From Desulfobacterales bacterium (GTDB lineage Bacteria > Desulfobacterota > DSM-4660 > Desulfatiglandales > Desulfatiglandaceae): DNA of 32,736 nt. The notes below the pieces were generated by a model that saw only the letters and a program-made list of their open reading frames with translations, had not been told where the DNA came from and made no database searches. Location of the stretch: positions 1 through 32,736 of the forward strand of contig JALVMN010000250.1 in assembly GCA_027027005.1 (NCBI GenBank), read 5' to 3'. This document shows, piece by piece, positions 23,815-31,203 of the stretch. Each line of letters opens with the position of its first letter. The first letter of the stretch is position 1. Both the position numbers and the translations under genes were made by a program.

Positions 23815-25707
23815 TTATCTCACCTTGCTCCCAGGAGGGACGTCTTTGTCGGGCTGGAGCAGGCTTAAGCCGCCCTCACCTTCAACGGCCAGGACCATGC
23901 CCTGGGATTCCACGCCCATGAGCTTGGCGGGCTTGAGATTTGCCACCACCACCACCTGCCGGCCTTTTAGATCCTGGGGACTGTAGTGCCCTGCTATACC
24001 TGCCACCAGCGTCCTTTTGTCGTTCAACTCCACGGTGAGCTTCAGCAGCTTCTTAGACTTTGGGATGGCCTCTGCCTCCACCACTGTCCCAACCCTCAGG
24101 TCCATCCTCTGGAACTCTTCAATGGAGATCATGGGCATTTCTGGCTCCTCTGCCTCGGGGGGCTTTCCCCTTTCCTTTTTCATCTCCACCCTGGGAAACA
24201 GGGCAGGACCTTTTGAGAGCGGCCTAGCGGCCTTGATCTCTCCCCACCTGGAGACCTGCTCCAGGGTGAGCTCTTCTCCGCATCTTTCAAGCCCCAATTG
24301 CTCCTGAATCTTTTCAGCCGAAGCGGGCATAACGGGCCATATGAGGGCAGAGATTATCTTTAGTGTTTCCAGGATGTGAAACAGGACTGTTTCAAGCCTA
24401 TCCCTGTCATTCTTGGCCAGGACCCAAGGGGCCGTGGTGTCGATATATTTGTTTACCTTGCCGATCAACTCCCAGACAAGGATGAGGGCCCTGTGAAATC
24501 CCAACTCCTTCATCAGGACCTCATATCTTTGGACCACCTCCAGGGCAAATTGCTTGAGTTGAATATCCTGCTCGATAGGCTGCCCTTGAGCGGGATGCTT
24601 CCCTTTGAGGTACTTCAAGGCCATGGTGAGGCTCCTCTGGACCAAGTTGCCCAGATCATTTGCCAAGTCAGCATTTATCCTGCCAACCAGGGCCTCTTCA
24701 CTGAACTCTGAGTCAAGGCCGAATACCATCTCGCGGAGCAGGAAGTAGCGGAATGCATCCAGCCCGTAAATACCCACCAGGTCCAGGGGGCGTACCACAT
24801 TTCCCAGGCTCTTGGACATCTTTCCTTCATTTATATTCCAGTATCCGTGGACATTCAAGTGCTGATAGGGTTCGATGCCCGCTGCCTTCAGCATGCAGGG
24901 CCAGTATATGCCGTGGGGTTTAAGGATGTCTTTGGCCACCAAGTGCTGAGAATAGGGCCAGAATTTCCTGAAAAGCTCTCCGTCAGGATATCCTAAGGCA
25001 GAGACATAGTTGATGAGGGCGTCGAACCACACATAGGTCACATATCTTTCGTCAAACGGGATGGTTATACCCCAATCAAGGCGGCTCTTGGGCCTGGAGA
25101 TACAGAGGTCTTCAAGGGGGTCCTTCAAGAAGGAGAGGACTTCATTCCTGTAGCGCTCTGGCCTTATGAACTCCGGGTTGGCCTTTATGTGCTCTATGAG
25201 CCAGTCTTGGTACTTGCTCATTCTGAAAAAGTAATTGGCCTCCTTTATGAGCTCCGGTTCCCTCTGGTGATCAGGACACTTTCCGTCCACCAACTCCCTT
25301 TCAGTGTAAAATCGCTCGCACCCGAAACAGTAAAGGCCTTCGTACTCACTGAAGTAGATATCTCCATTTTCATAGACCTTGTTCAAGATATACTGGACGG
25401 TCTTTTGGTGCTCTGGGCTGGTGGTCCTTACAAAGAAATCGTAGCGGATGTTCAGCCTGGGCCAGAGCTCCTTGAAAAGGGCACTGATCTTGTCCACATA
25501 ATCCTTGGGGGATTCACCTGCCTCGGTGGCCGCCTTTACGATCTTGTCGCCGTGCTCGTCAGTGCCAGTAAGGAAGAAGGTCTCGTATCCGGCTAGCTTG
25601 TAGAAACGGGCCATCACATCGGCCACAATGGTGGTATATGCATGACCGATGTGAGGAGGGGCATTTACATAATAAATTGGGGTAGTTACATAAAAAATCT
25701 TTGACAA
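23815..25707 (-). CDS. metG: Methionyl-tRNA synthetase
   Basis: The 630-residue class I synthetase shows HIGH (19-22 in NAPPHIGHAY), KMSKS (GKMSKSLGN), a metal knuckle with CFGC and CPDH, and VWFDALINY. The C-terminal ~110 residues are a tRNA-binding EMAP/Trbp111-like OB domain (IEEFQRMDLRVGTVVEAEAIP, VVVANLKPAKLMGVESQGM), used for dimerisation and tRNA binding. It charges tRNA-Met. The start is a TTG with AGGAGA six bases upstream. It is the last gene of tmk-holB-ricT-metG, 11 bases after ricT, an order also common in Firmicutes and Desulfobacterota. Confidence 0.95.
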   Translation of the reverse strand: MSKIFYVTTPIYYVNAPPHIGHAYTTIVADVMARFYKLAGYETFFLTGTDEHGDKIVKAATEAGESPKDYVDKISALFKELWPRLNIRYDFFVRTTSPEHQKTVQYILNKVYENGDIYFSEYEGLYCFGCERFYTERELVDGKCPDHQREPELIKEANYFFRMSKYQDWLIEHIKANPEFIRPERYRNEVLSFLKDPLEDLCISRPKSRLDWGITIPFDERYVTYVWFDALINYVSALGYPDGELFRKFWPYSQHLVAKDILKPHGIYWPCMLKAAGIEPYQHLNVHGYWNINEGKMSKSLGNVVRPLDLVGIYGLDAFRYFLLREMVFGLDSEFSEEALVGRINADLANDLGNLVQRSLTMALKYLKGKHPAQGQPIEQDIQLKQFALEVVQRYEVLMKELGFHRALILVWELIGKVNKYIDTTAPWVLAKNDRDRLETVLFHILETLKIISALIWPVMPASAEKIQEQLGLERCGEELTLEQVSRWGEIKAARPLSKGPALFPRVEMKKERGKPPEAEEPEMPMISIEEFQRMDLRVGTVVEAEAIPKSKKLLKLTVELNDKRTLVAGIAGHYSPQDLKGRQVVVVANLKPAKLMGVESQGMVLAVEGEGGLSLLQPDKDVPPGSKVR

Positions 25708-25718
25708 GGCTACTCTCC

Positions 25719-26540
25719 TTATTGTTCTTTTCCACTGTTGGGGTTCACCGCTTCCAGCTCTTCGGCCTGGAATTCCACCTCTTCTCCATCCTCAAGGGCC
25801 ACAACCACGGTCCTTTTCAACACATTTTGCCGCACCACTTTTCCCTTTCCCCTGGGGGTCGTCACCTTTTTCCCCACCTTGGGCAGATCCTTTTTGGCCT
25901 TTCTGTAAAACTCCTCTTCAAATGTGAGGCAGCACATCAGCCTGCCGCACATACCTGAAATCTTTCCAGGATTCAAGGAGAGGTTCTGCTCCTTGGCCAT
26001 CTTTATGGTCACGGGGGCAAAGGCATTAATAAAGGTGGAACAACACAGGACCCTTCCACATGTACCTAGCCCCCCCACCATCTTGGCCTGGTGTCGCACC
26101 CCGATCTGGCGCATCTCAATCCGGGTCCTGAACCTTCTCACCAAGATTTTCACCAGCTCCCTGAAGTCCACCCTGCCATCGGCAGTAAAATATATGATGG
26201 CCTTGCTGCCATCAAACCTCCTCTCCACCCCCACAAGGCTCATGGGAAGGCCAAGTTCTTTTACCTTTCGGTAGCAGTAGTGGAATATCTCCTTTTCCAG
26301 TCGGCAACTCTCCTCATAGCGCTCTATCTCTTCAGGGGTGGCCAGCCTGAATACCTTCTTGAGGGGCCGATTGGAAGACTTGGCGCCTCGATTTTGGGGT
26401 TCTGTGCACACACACCCTATGGCAGGGCCCTCCTCAGTAATGACCATTACCTTGTCGCCCTTTTTGAGCACAAAATGGCCTGAGTCGAAATCATATACCT
26501 TGCCGTTGTTCTTGAATTTAATCCCAACGATCTTGTTCAA
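25719..26540 (-). CDS. ricT: PSP1-domain protein RicT/YaaT
   Basis: The 273-residue protein has the PSP1 domain and the Cys-rich motifs of the YaaT/RicT family: ITEEGPAIGCVC near the N-terminus, GLGTCGRVLCCSTFINAF and GMCGRLMCCLTFEEEFY. In Bacillus, RicT belongs to the Y-complex that binds Fe-S clusters and aids RNase Y processing; elsewhere its role is less clear. A C-terminal KOW-like segment (LPKVGKKVTTPRGKGKVV) is typical. It starts with a TTG preceded by AAGGTGG. It lies 15 bases after holB and 11 before metG, the usual family neighbourhood. Function in this organism is inferred from the family. Confidence 0.9.
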   Translation of the reverse strand: MNKIVGIKFKNNGKVYDFDSGHFVLKKGDKVMVITEEGPAIGCVCTEPQNRGAKSSNRPLKKVFRLATPEEIERYEESCRLEKEIFHYCYRKVKELGLPMSLVGVERRFDGSKAIIYFTADGRVDFRELVKILVRRFRTRIEMRQIGVRHQAKMVGGLGTCGRVLCCSTFINAFAPVTIKMAKEQNLSLNPGKISGMCGRLMCCLTFEEEFYRKAKKDLPKVGKKVTTPRGKGKVVRQNVLKRTVVVALEDGEEVEFQAEELEAVNPNSGKEQ

Positions 26541-26555
26541 AATTCCACCTTCTCC

Positions 26556-27596
26556 TCAACCTGGCCGCCCGGCCCCACGGCCTAGTCTCACTATCCCCAG
26601 CAGGGTCCTTTCCATCACCAGCAATGGATTATACCGGCGCTTGATATCCCTTTGGGCTCGATCCAGGAGCTCCAGTATTTGAACCAAATTTTTTATATTA
26701 TATCGTTTACTTACTTTTTTCAACGTATGGCTGAAATCTTTGTTTATGAGGAGTTGCTCCTCACCACCCTGCCCCAGTATCAAGAGATCCCTGTACCAGC
26801 TGCTCCAAAGGTCCAGGAGATCCGTCAGTCCCCCTATCTGGTACTTTCCTGTCCCAGCGTTTTGCCCCTTGAGGCCAGCCACAAGATCAGCCACCATATC
26901 CATTACTTCTACCAGTGGTCGATCAAAGAAGGCTCCCAGTTCCCTAAGCCATCTGTCGCGTAACTCCAAGTAGCCACATTCAACCATTGCCAGGGCCCTC
27001 CCCAGACTCCCCTCGCTGATGCGGGCCAGCACCTGGGCCTCGTCCTTCCGCATCCCAAGCTTTTCCTCCAGATATTCCGCTATCAAACGGGTGGGCAATG
27101 GAGAAAACCGGATCTTTTGGCAACGAGACACAATGGTGGGGAGCAGGTCCTCTGGCTCCTTGGCATTCAGTATCAAGACATTGTGGGAGGGAGGCTCTTC
27201 CAGGGTCTTTAGGAAAGAGTTTGCAGCCTCCTCTGTCATGGCCTCTGCCATGTCTATCACCGTGACCCTCCACGGGCCGGCTGCTGGAGCAAAACTGAAT
27301 CTCTCCAGGAGTTCACGGATTTGATCTATCTTGATGGTAGTCCCTGTTGGGCTCACCACGCTGAATTCAGGGTACCTCCCCTCTTCCACCTGCCTGCAGG
27401 TGGCACAGCGGCCGCAACCCTCACCCTCCACTGCTCCAGGACAATTCAAGGCAGCAGCCAGTGCCTTTGCAACCATTCCCTTACCCACCCCTGGCGGCCC
27501 TGTGAACAGGTAGGCATGGGCCAGCCTCTGCCTCTTAACGGAGTTTCTTAAAAGGGCCTTGGGCAGGTCCTGGTTTAATATCCGGTCAAACCTCAT
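26556..27596 (-). CDS. holB: DNA polymerase III subunit delta' (clamp loader)
   Basis: The 346-residue AAA+ protein has a Walker A GPPGVGKG (33-40), a four-Cys zinc module (NCPGAVEGEGCGRCATCRQ), VIDMAEAMTEEAANSFLKTL as Walker B/sensor region with LEEPP, and the SRC motif in TIVSRCQKIRF. Delta' forms part of the clamp loader that places the beta clamp on DNA. An intact Walker A is seen, as in many non-enteric bacteria. The ATG has only a weak ribosome-binding site and lies nine bases after tmk, suggesting coupling. Confidence 0.93.
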   Translation of the reverse strand: MRFDRILNQDLPKALLRNSVKRQRLAHAYLFTGPPGVGKGMVAKALAAALNCPGAVEGEGCGRCATCRQVEEGRYPEFSVVSPTGTTIKIDQIRELLERFSFAPAAGPWRVTVIDMAEAMTEEAANSFLKTLEEPPSHNVLILNAKEPEDLLPTIVSRCQKIRFSPLPTRLIAEYLEEKLGMRKDEAQVLARISEGSLGRALAMVECGYLELRDRWLRELGAFFDRPLVEVMDMVADLVAGLKGQNAGTGKYQIGGLTDLLDLWSSWYRDLLILGQGGEEQLLINKDFSHTLKKVSKRYNIKNLVQILELLDRAQRDIKRRYNPLLVMERTLLGIVRLGRGAGRPG

Positions 27597-27605
27597 AACA
27601 CCGTT

Positions 27606-28256
27606 TCACGACTCAGGCCCGGTATTGCGTAAGGGCAAATAAGGCTCAACGGCTTCAAACACTCTCCGGGCCAAGGTGTCCTTGTCCAAGGATCCATCCA
27701 GCACCAGGAAGCGGTCTGGCTCGGTCTCGGCCAGTCTCAGGTACCCTTGCCTTACTGCCTGGTGGAATTCCTCTGGCTCCTGTTCAAACCTGGCCCTGTG
27801 CTCCATGAAATTGAGCTTGTCCCTTTTCAAGGCCCTTTGAAGCCCGATTTCCACAGGGCAGTCCAGCAGGACCGTTAGATCAGGTTTCAGTCCGTAACTG
27901 GCCTTTTCGTTTAGGAATCTTATCAGTTCCATGTCCTGGCCCCTGGCGAATCCCTGATAGGCCAGGGTGGCGTCACAAAACCTGTCGCACAGCACCCACC
28001 AGCCCTTGGCCAGGGCCGGCTTGATCACCTCTCTTACGTGCTGGGCCCGGTCTGCCTCATATAAGAACAACTCTGCCAGGGCCTCCATTCCCTTGTTCGA
28101 GGAGTCAAGGAGTATGGCCCTGATCTGCTTCCCTATCCCAGTGCCTCCCGGCTCAGAGGTGAGAATCACCCGGACCATTCTATTTAGCCTTTCCAGAAGT
28201 AATCTGGCCTGGGTTGATTTGCCGCAACCCTCAATTCCCTCAAAGGTTATAAACAC
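27606..28256 (-). CDS. tmk: Thymidylate kinase
   Basis: The 216-residue kinase begins MFITFEGIEGCGKSTQ with the P-loop, followed by TSEPGGTGIG and the DRFCDATLAYQG (DRx) motif, and VLLDCPVEIGLQRALKR in the C-terminal half. It phosphorylates dTMP to dTDP. The start is a GTG with AAGGA thirteen bases upstream. It is the first gene of the minus-strand operon and diverges from the structured RNA/dksA-like region. Confidence 0.95.
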   Translation of the reverse strand: MFITFEGIEGCGKSTQARLLLERLNRMVRVILTSEPGGTGIGKQIRAILLDSSNKGMEALAELFLYEADRAQHVREVIKPALAKGWWVLCDRFCDATLAYQGFARGQDMELIRFLNEKASYGLKPDLTVLLDCPVEIGLQRALKRDKLNFMEHRARFEQEPEEFHQAVRQGYLRLAETEPDRFLVLDGSLDKDTLARRVFEAVEPYLPLRNTGPES

Positions 28257-28375
28257 AGTGACTTCACCATCCTTTTTTCAGTCTTGGCGGAAAGATAGCA
28301 TGAATAGCCGAAAAAGCAATAGAGCACCTAAATTTTGCACTGGGTAGATTTTTTAAAAAAACTATTATTTTTCTA

Positions 28376-28401
28376 TTGACAAATAAAAAAAGATGTATAA
28401 T
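28376..28401 (+). promoter_or_regulatory. Candidate promoter for the structured RNA / dksA-like transcript
   Basis: A perfect TTGACA (28376-28381) and perfect TATAAT (28396-28401) are separated by only 14 bases in an A/T-rich tract. The spacer is shorter than the usual 16-18, so activity may need a factor or use other hexamers, but no other good pair is seen. The predicted start is near 28408. Confidence 0.55.
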
Positions 28402-28407
28402 GTTAAT

Positions 28408-28600
28408 TTGCTCTCAGGTTTGGAGTTAGACCTCAGTCCTTGCCCATAAAAGTTCTCTGTACTCCGTCATCGCGTCGGCAGTCCGGTAGGCGTACGACTT
28501 CCACTTAAGACTAGCTCTCTGGCTGACGATTAGATTCCTGCGGGGACGGCAGACTTGGCCGTATTCGCAGGAAGAGGGATTTTTTCCCTCTCTGTTTTTT
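28408..28600 (+). ncRNA. Unidentified structured RNA or attenuating leader
   Basis: The ~190-base region between the promoter and a clear intrinsic terminator has no good ORF but several stems: GGAGT/ACTCC (28422-28426 with 28461-28465), CGTCGGC/GCTGACG (28473-28479 with 28522-28528), and a two-part hairpin TTCCTGCG/CGCAGGAA (28535-28542 with 28566-28573) enclosing ACGGC/GCCGT (28546-28550 with 28558-28562). Length and own promoter/terminator are compatible with 6S RNA, but I could not fit the long single-hairpin 6S fold or a known riboswitch. It may be an independent small RNA or a leader controlling the downstream DksA-like gene. Confidence 0.5.
28573..28600 (+). terminator. Intrinsic terminator of the structured RNA
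   Basis: AGAGGGA (28573-28579) pairs with TCCCTCT (28585-28591) around a five-T loop; after CTG comes a run of six T (28595-28600). It lies about 90 bases before the dksA-like start, so the transcript may end here or be attenuated. Confidence 0.75.
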
Positions 28601-28692
28601 GCACTTGACCACTTGTGCGCTCAAAGCAGAAGGGTCGCCTTGGTGGCAGCACCTGAAAAAGGGGCTGCTGCTCCTAGAAGGGGGTGATTTTA

Positions 28693-29232
28693 ATGGATGA
28701 AACCAGAAAAAAATTCTTGGAAGAGCTAAACAAAAAAAGAAAGGTTTTTGAGGAAACCCTCAATAGACTCATTGAAACCCAAAGGGCTTACGACGGAAAC
28801 CTCGCTGAAGATCAGTTCACAGATGACTCTGACCATGCCCAGCGGGAGATCTCTGCCTCCAGCAATTACAGGCTTATTGAGAGGAAATCCAGAGAGTTGA
28901 AGCAAATAGACAGACTGATCCAGAAGCTCCTGAACAATGAAAACTTTGGGGTTTGCGAGGAGTGTGGGAAGCAGATCCCTGCTGAGAGGCTCCTCATCGT
29001 GCCTGAGACATCCCTCTGCGTCAAGTGTCAGCGTGAGCTGGAAAAAATGGACCAGCTCCGTTCCATGAGAGAGAGGCAGCCATCAGGGTATGGAATCAGG
29101 TTGGATGCCGATCTTGACAGTGCAGATGAGTTCAGCCTTGAGGACTACGAAAAGATGGGTGACGACCTGGACATCCTATCCATCGGGGATACAGACACAA
29201 TTGTGGATGCAGGTCCTGATAAACTAGACTAA
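28693..29232 (+). CDS. DksA/TraR-family zinc-finger regulator
   Basis: The 179-residue protein has an N-terminal coiled coil (KKFLEELNKKRKVFEETLNRL) with TDDSDHAQ at its tip, matching the DxxDxA motif that inserts into the RNA polymerase secondary channel, then a C4 zinc finger CEECGKQIPAERL...CVKC. The C-terminus is an extra acidic tail of about 50 residues (DADLDSADEFSLEDYEKMGD), absent in E. coli DksA (151 aa). It is likely a transcription factor acting with ppGpp or alone. The ATG at 28693 has AGGGGGTG upstream; the GTG at 28684 lies inside that site. The preceding structured RNA and terminator suggest regulated expression. Confidence 0.85.
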   Translation: MDETRKKFLEELNKKRKVFEETLNRLIETQRAYDGNLAEDQFTDDSDHAQREISASSNYRLIERKSRELKQIDRLIQKLLNNENFGVCEECGKQIPAERLLIVPETSLCVKCQRELEKMDQLRSMRERQPSGYGIRLDADLDSADEFSLEDYEKMGDDLDILSIGDTDTIVDAGPDKLD

Positions 29233-29242
29233 CCCAATCCCA

Positions 29243-29272
29243 GGCGGGGGACATGTGTGCGTGTCCCCCGCC
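29243..29272 (+). terminator. Strong GC hairpin after the dksA-like gene (probable terminator)
   Basis: GGCGGGGGACA (29243-29253) pairs perfectly with TGTCCCCCGCC (29262-29272) around an eight-base loop. The following bases are pyrimidine-rich (TCCCTTCCC) but not a pure T-run, so it may be a terminator or an mRNA 3'-end stabiliser. It begins 10 bases after the stop codon. Confidence 0.65.
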
Positions 29273-29433
29273 TCCCTTCCCAATTTACCCTCTCAGGAAA
29301 TCGATCCCTCCTGGCTCTTTTTCTAAAGGAAGCAGCGGGTTAGACGGCTGTTTGGGAAAAGCGCTGTCTGTGGATTGAAGTTTTTGATTAGAGGGCCGAT
29401 CTCTGGTAATAAGCAATAGAGGAGAATACCGCC

Positions 29434-29817
29434 ATGAGAAAAGCCTTTCTTTTTACATTGGGAGCGCTCTTGTTTTTCATTTTGCCCCTCCGTGGGATGT
29501 GCCAGGACCTCATTGAGGTGAAGGTAAAGAAATTCACCTGTGACGGCAGCGCGTATAAGGTCACATTTGGTGTTGCCAACAAGTACACCTATGAGAGGAA
29601 CCCCACCATTGCCTTCCGGATAGAGAGGGGCGGCCAGATAGTGGCCTGTGCCCAGGAATCCATTCATTTGCCCGCAGGGGCTGACGGAAGTGAGCTTCGG
29701 GAGATTACCATTGAGTGCCCCTGCGATCCCCAAGACCCGGACCAGACCTTGAAGATCCGCTATTTCATGCGCCGTGACATTGACAGATTGGGTTACTGGA
29801 TGTCTGAGTGCCCATAG
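29434..29817 (+). CDS. Small exported protein of unknown function
   Basis: The 127-residue protein starts MRKAFLFTLGALLFFILPLR, a clear signal peptide ending near GMCQ. The mature ~105 residues are predicted mostly beta (LIEVKVKKFTCDGSAYKVTFGVAN, TIAFRIERGGQIVACAQESI) and contain five Cys (in KKFTCDG, VACAQ, IECPCDP and SECP), which could form disulfides in the periplasm. I do not recognise a family. The Met before Cys makes a lipoprotein box unlikely. GAGGAG lies nine bases before the ATG. It lies between the dksA-like gene hairpin and hisS, from which it is separated by about 126 bases. Confidence 0.7.
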   Translation: MRKAFLFTLGALLFFILPLRGMCQDLIEVKVKKFTCDGSAYKVTFGVANKYTYERNPTIAFRIERGGQIVACAQESIHLPAGADGSELREITIECPCDPQDPDQTLKIRYFMRRDIDRLGYWMSECP

Positions 29818-29943
29818 GCCTAGCATCACTCACCACATTGAACTGACCTGGGGCCTCGCACTTGGTTTGCCATTTCAGGTTGACGCTCCAAGAATGCCTC
29901 TGGTAGAAGACCAGGAGTTGTCCCATCAGGAGGAAAGTGGAGC

Positions 29944-31203
29944 TTGGTTTACACCACCATAAAGGGATTCCGCGACATCCTTCCCAAGGAGATGCCTTTC
30001 TGGGAACGGGTGGAAGCCGAGGCCCGCGGCCTGTTTAAGGTGTTCGGGTTCAAGGAGATAAGGACACCGGTGCTGGAGAGAACCGAACTCTTTGCCAGGA
30101 CCATTGGGCAGGATACTGATATCGTCAGCAAAGAGATGTACACCTTCCAGGATGCAAAGGGCCGAAGCCTCTCCCTCAGGCCCGAGGCCACGGCATCCAT
30201 TGTAAGGGCCTATATCCAAAACAGGCTTTACCACGAGTCAGGGTCCCAGAAGCTCTTTACCATTGGGCCCATGTTCCGCCACGAAAGGCCTCAAAAGGGA
30301 AGATTTAGGCAGTTTCACCAGATAAATGTGGAATTGTTCAAAGACCCTGGCCCCCGCAGTGACGCTGACATCATCCTCCTTGCAATGACCCTTGTGAAAA
30401 GGATCGGGCTCAAGGAGCTATCATTGATACTAAATTCCATTGGCTGCAAGGAGTGTCGGCCTCGGTTCAGGGACAATCTCAAGGGCTACCTGGTAAGTGT
30501 CCGCGATCAGCTATGCAGTGACTGCCAGAGGCGGGCCGAGACAAATCCCCTCAGGGTGTTTGACTGTAAGGTTGAGGCCTGTAAAGACGCACTAAAGGAG
30601 GCTCCCAAGATCCTTGAGTTCCTGTGTGAGGACTGCAGGATTCACTTCAATACTCTCAGGGATTATCTTGAGACCCTGGGAATTGACTATCTCATAGACC
30701 AGAGCCTGGTCCGCGGCCTTGACTACTACAACAGGACCACCTTTGAGATTCAAAGCCATGCCCTTGGGGCCCAGAACGCAGTCCTTGGCGGTGGCAGATA
30801 TGATGGGCTCATTAAGCAGTTGGGCGGGCCTGATGAACCGGCCATTGGATTTGCCTTGGGCATGGAAAGGGTGGTAATGCTCCTTTCCGAGGCCCTGGAA
30901 ATCGAAACTGATGGCCCTGACCTCTTTATCGCAACCCTTGGCAAGGAGGCGGAAAAGGAGGCACTCGTTTGGGCCGCCAGATTGAGAAAAGAGGGTGTGC
31001 GTGTGGAGCTGGACTATTCCCCTGGAGGGCTCAAGGCCCAGATGAGGAGGGCTGACCGACTGAATGCCAAAAAGGTACTAATTGTTGGAGAAGATGAATT
31101 ACAAAGGGGTAAGGCGGTGTTGCGTGACATGGACACTAAGGTTCAGGAAGATGTGGAAATCACAGGGATCGTGGAAAAACTGGTTCAGGTGTTGAAGCCA
31201 TGA
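29944..31203 (+). CDS. hisS: Histidyl-tRNA synthetase
   Basis: The 419-residue class II synthetase shows KGFRDILPKEMPFWE (N-terminal signature), motif 1 with RTPVLERTELFARTIG, motif 2 GPMFRHERPQKGRFRQFHQ, the histidine-specific signature LVRGLDYYNRTTFEI, and motif 3 AIGFALGMERVV, followed by an anticodon-binding domain. It charges tRNA-His. The start is a TTG preceded by AGGAGG at ten bases; the short N-terminus is then normal for the family. A four-base ATGA overlap joins it to aspS. Confidence 0.95.
   Translation: MVYTTIKGFRDILPKEMPFWERVEAEARGLFKVFGFKEIRTPVLERTELFARTIGQDTDIVSKEMYTFQDAKGRSLSLRPEATASIVRAYIQNRLYHESGSQKLFTIGPMFRHERPQKGRFRQFHQINVELFKDPGPRSDADIILLAMTLVKRIGLKELSLILNSIGCKECRPRFRDNLKGYLVSVRDQLCSDCQRRAETNPLRVFDCKVEACKDALKEAPKILEFLCEDCRIHFNTLRDYLETLGIDYLIDQSLVRGLDYYNRTTFEIQSHALGAQNAVLGGGRYDGLIKQLGGPDEPAIGFALGMERVVMLLSEALEIETDGPDLFIATLGKEAEKEALVWAARLRKEGVRVELDYSPGGLKAQMRRADRLNAKKVLIVGEDELQRGKAVLRDMDTKVQEDVEITGIVEKLVQVLKP

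Noticed and set aside
28408-28600. Firm assignment of the structured region as 6S RNA, tmRNA or RNase P RNA
   Set aside because: Length fits 6S only, but I cannot build the long hairpin with central bubble, and no tmRNA or RNase P signature is present.
29323-29829. 168-codon minus-strand frame opposite the small exported protein
   Set aside because: The plus-strand frame has a signal peptide and Shine-Dalgarno; the opposite frame has neither.
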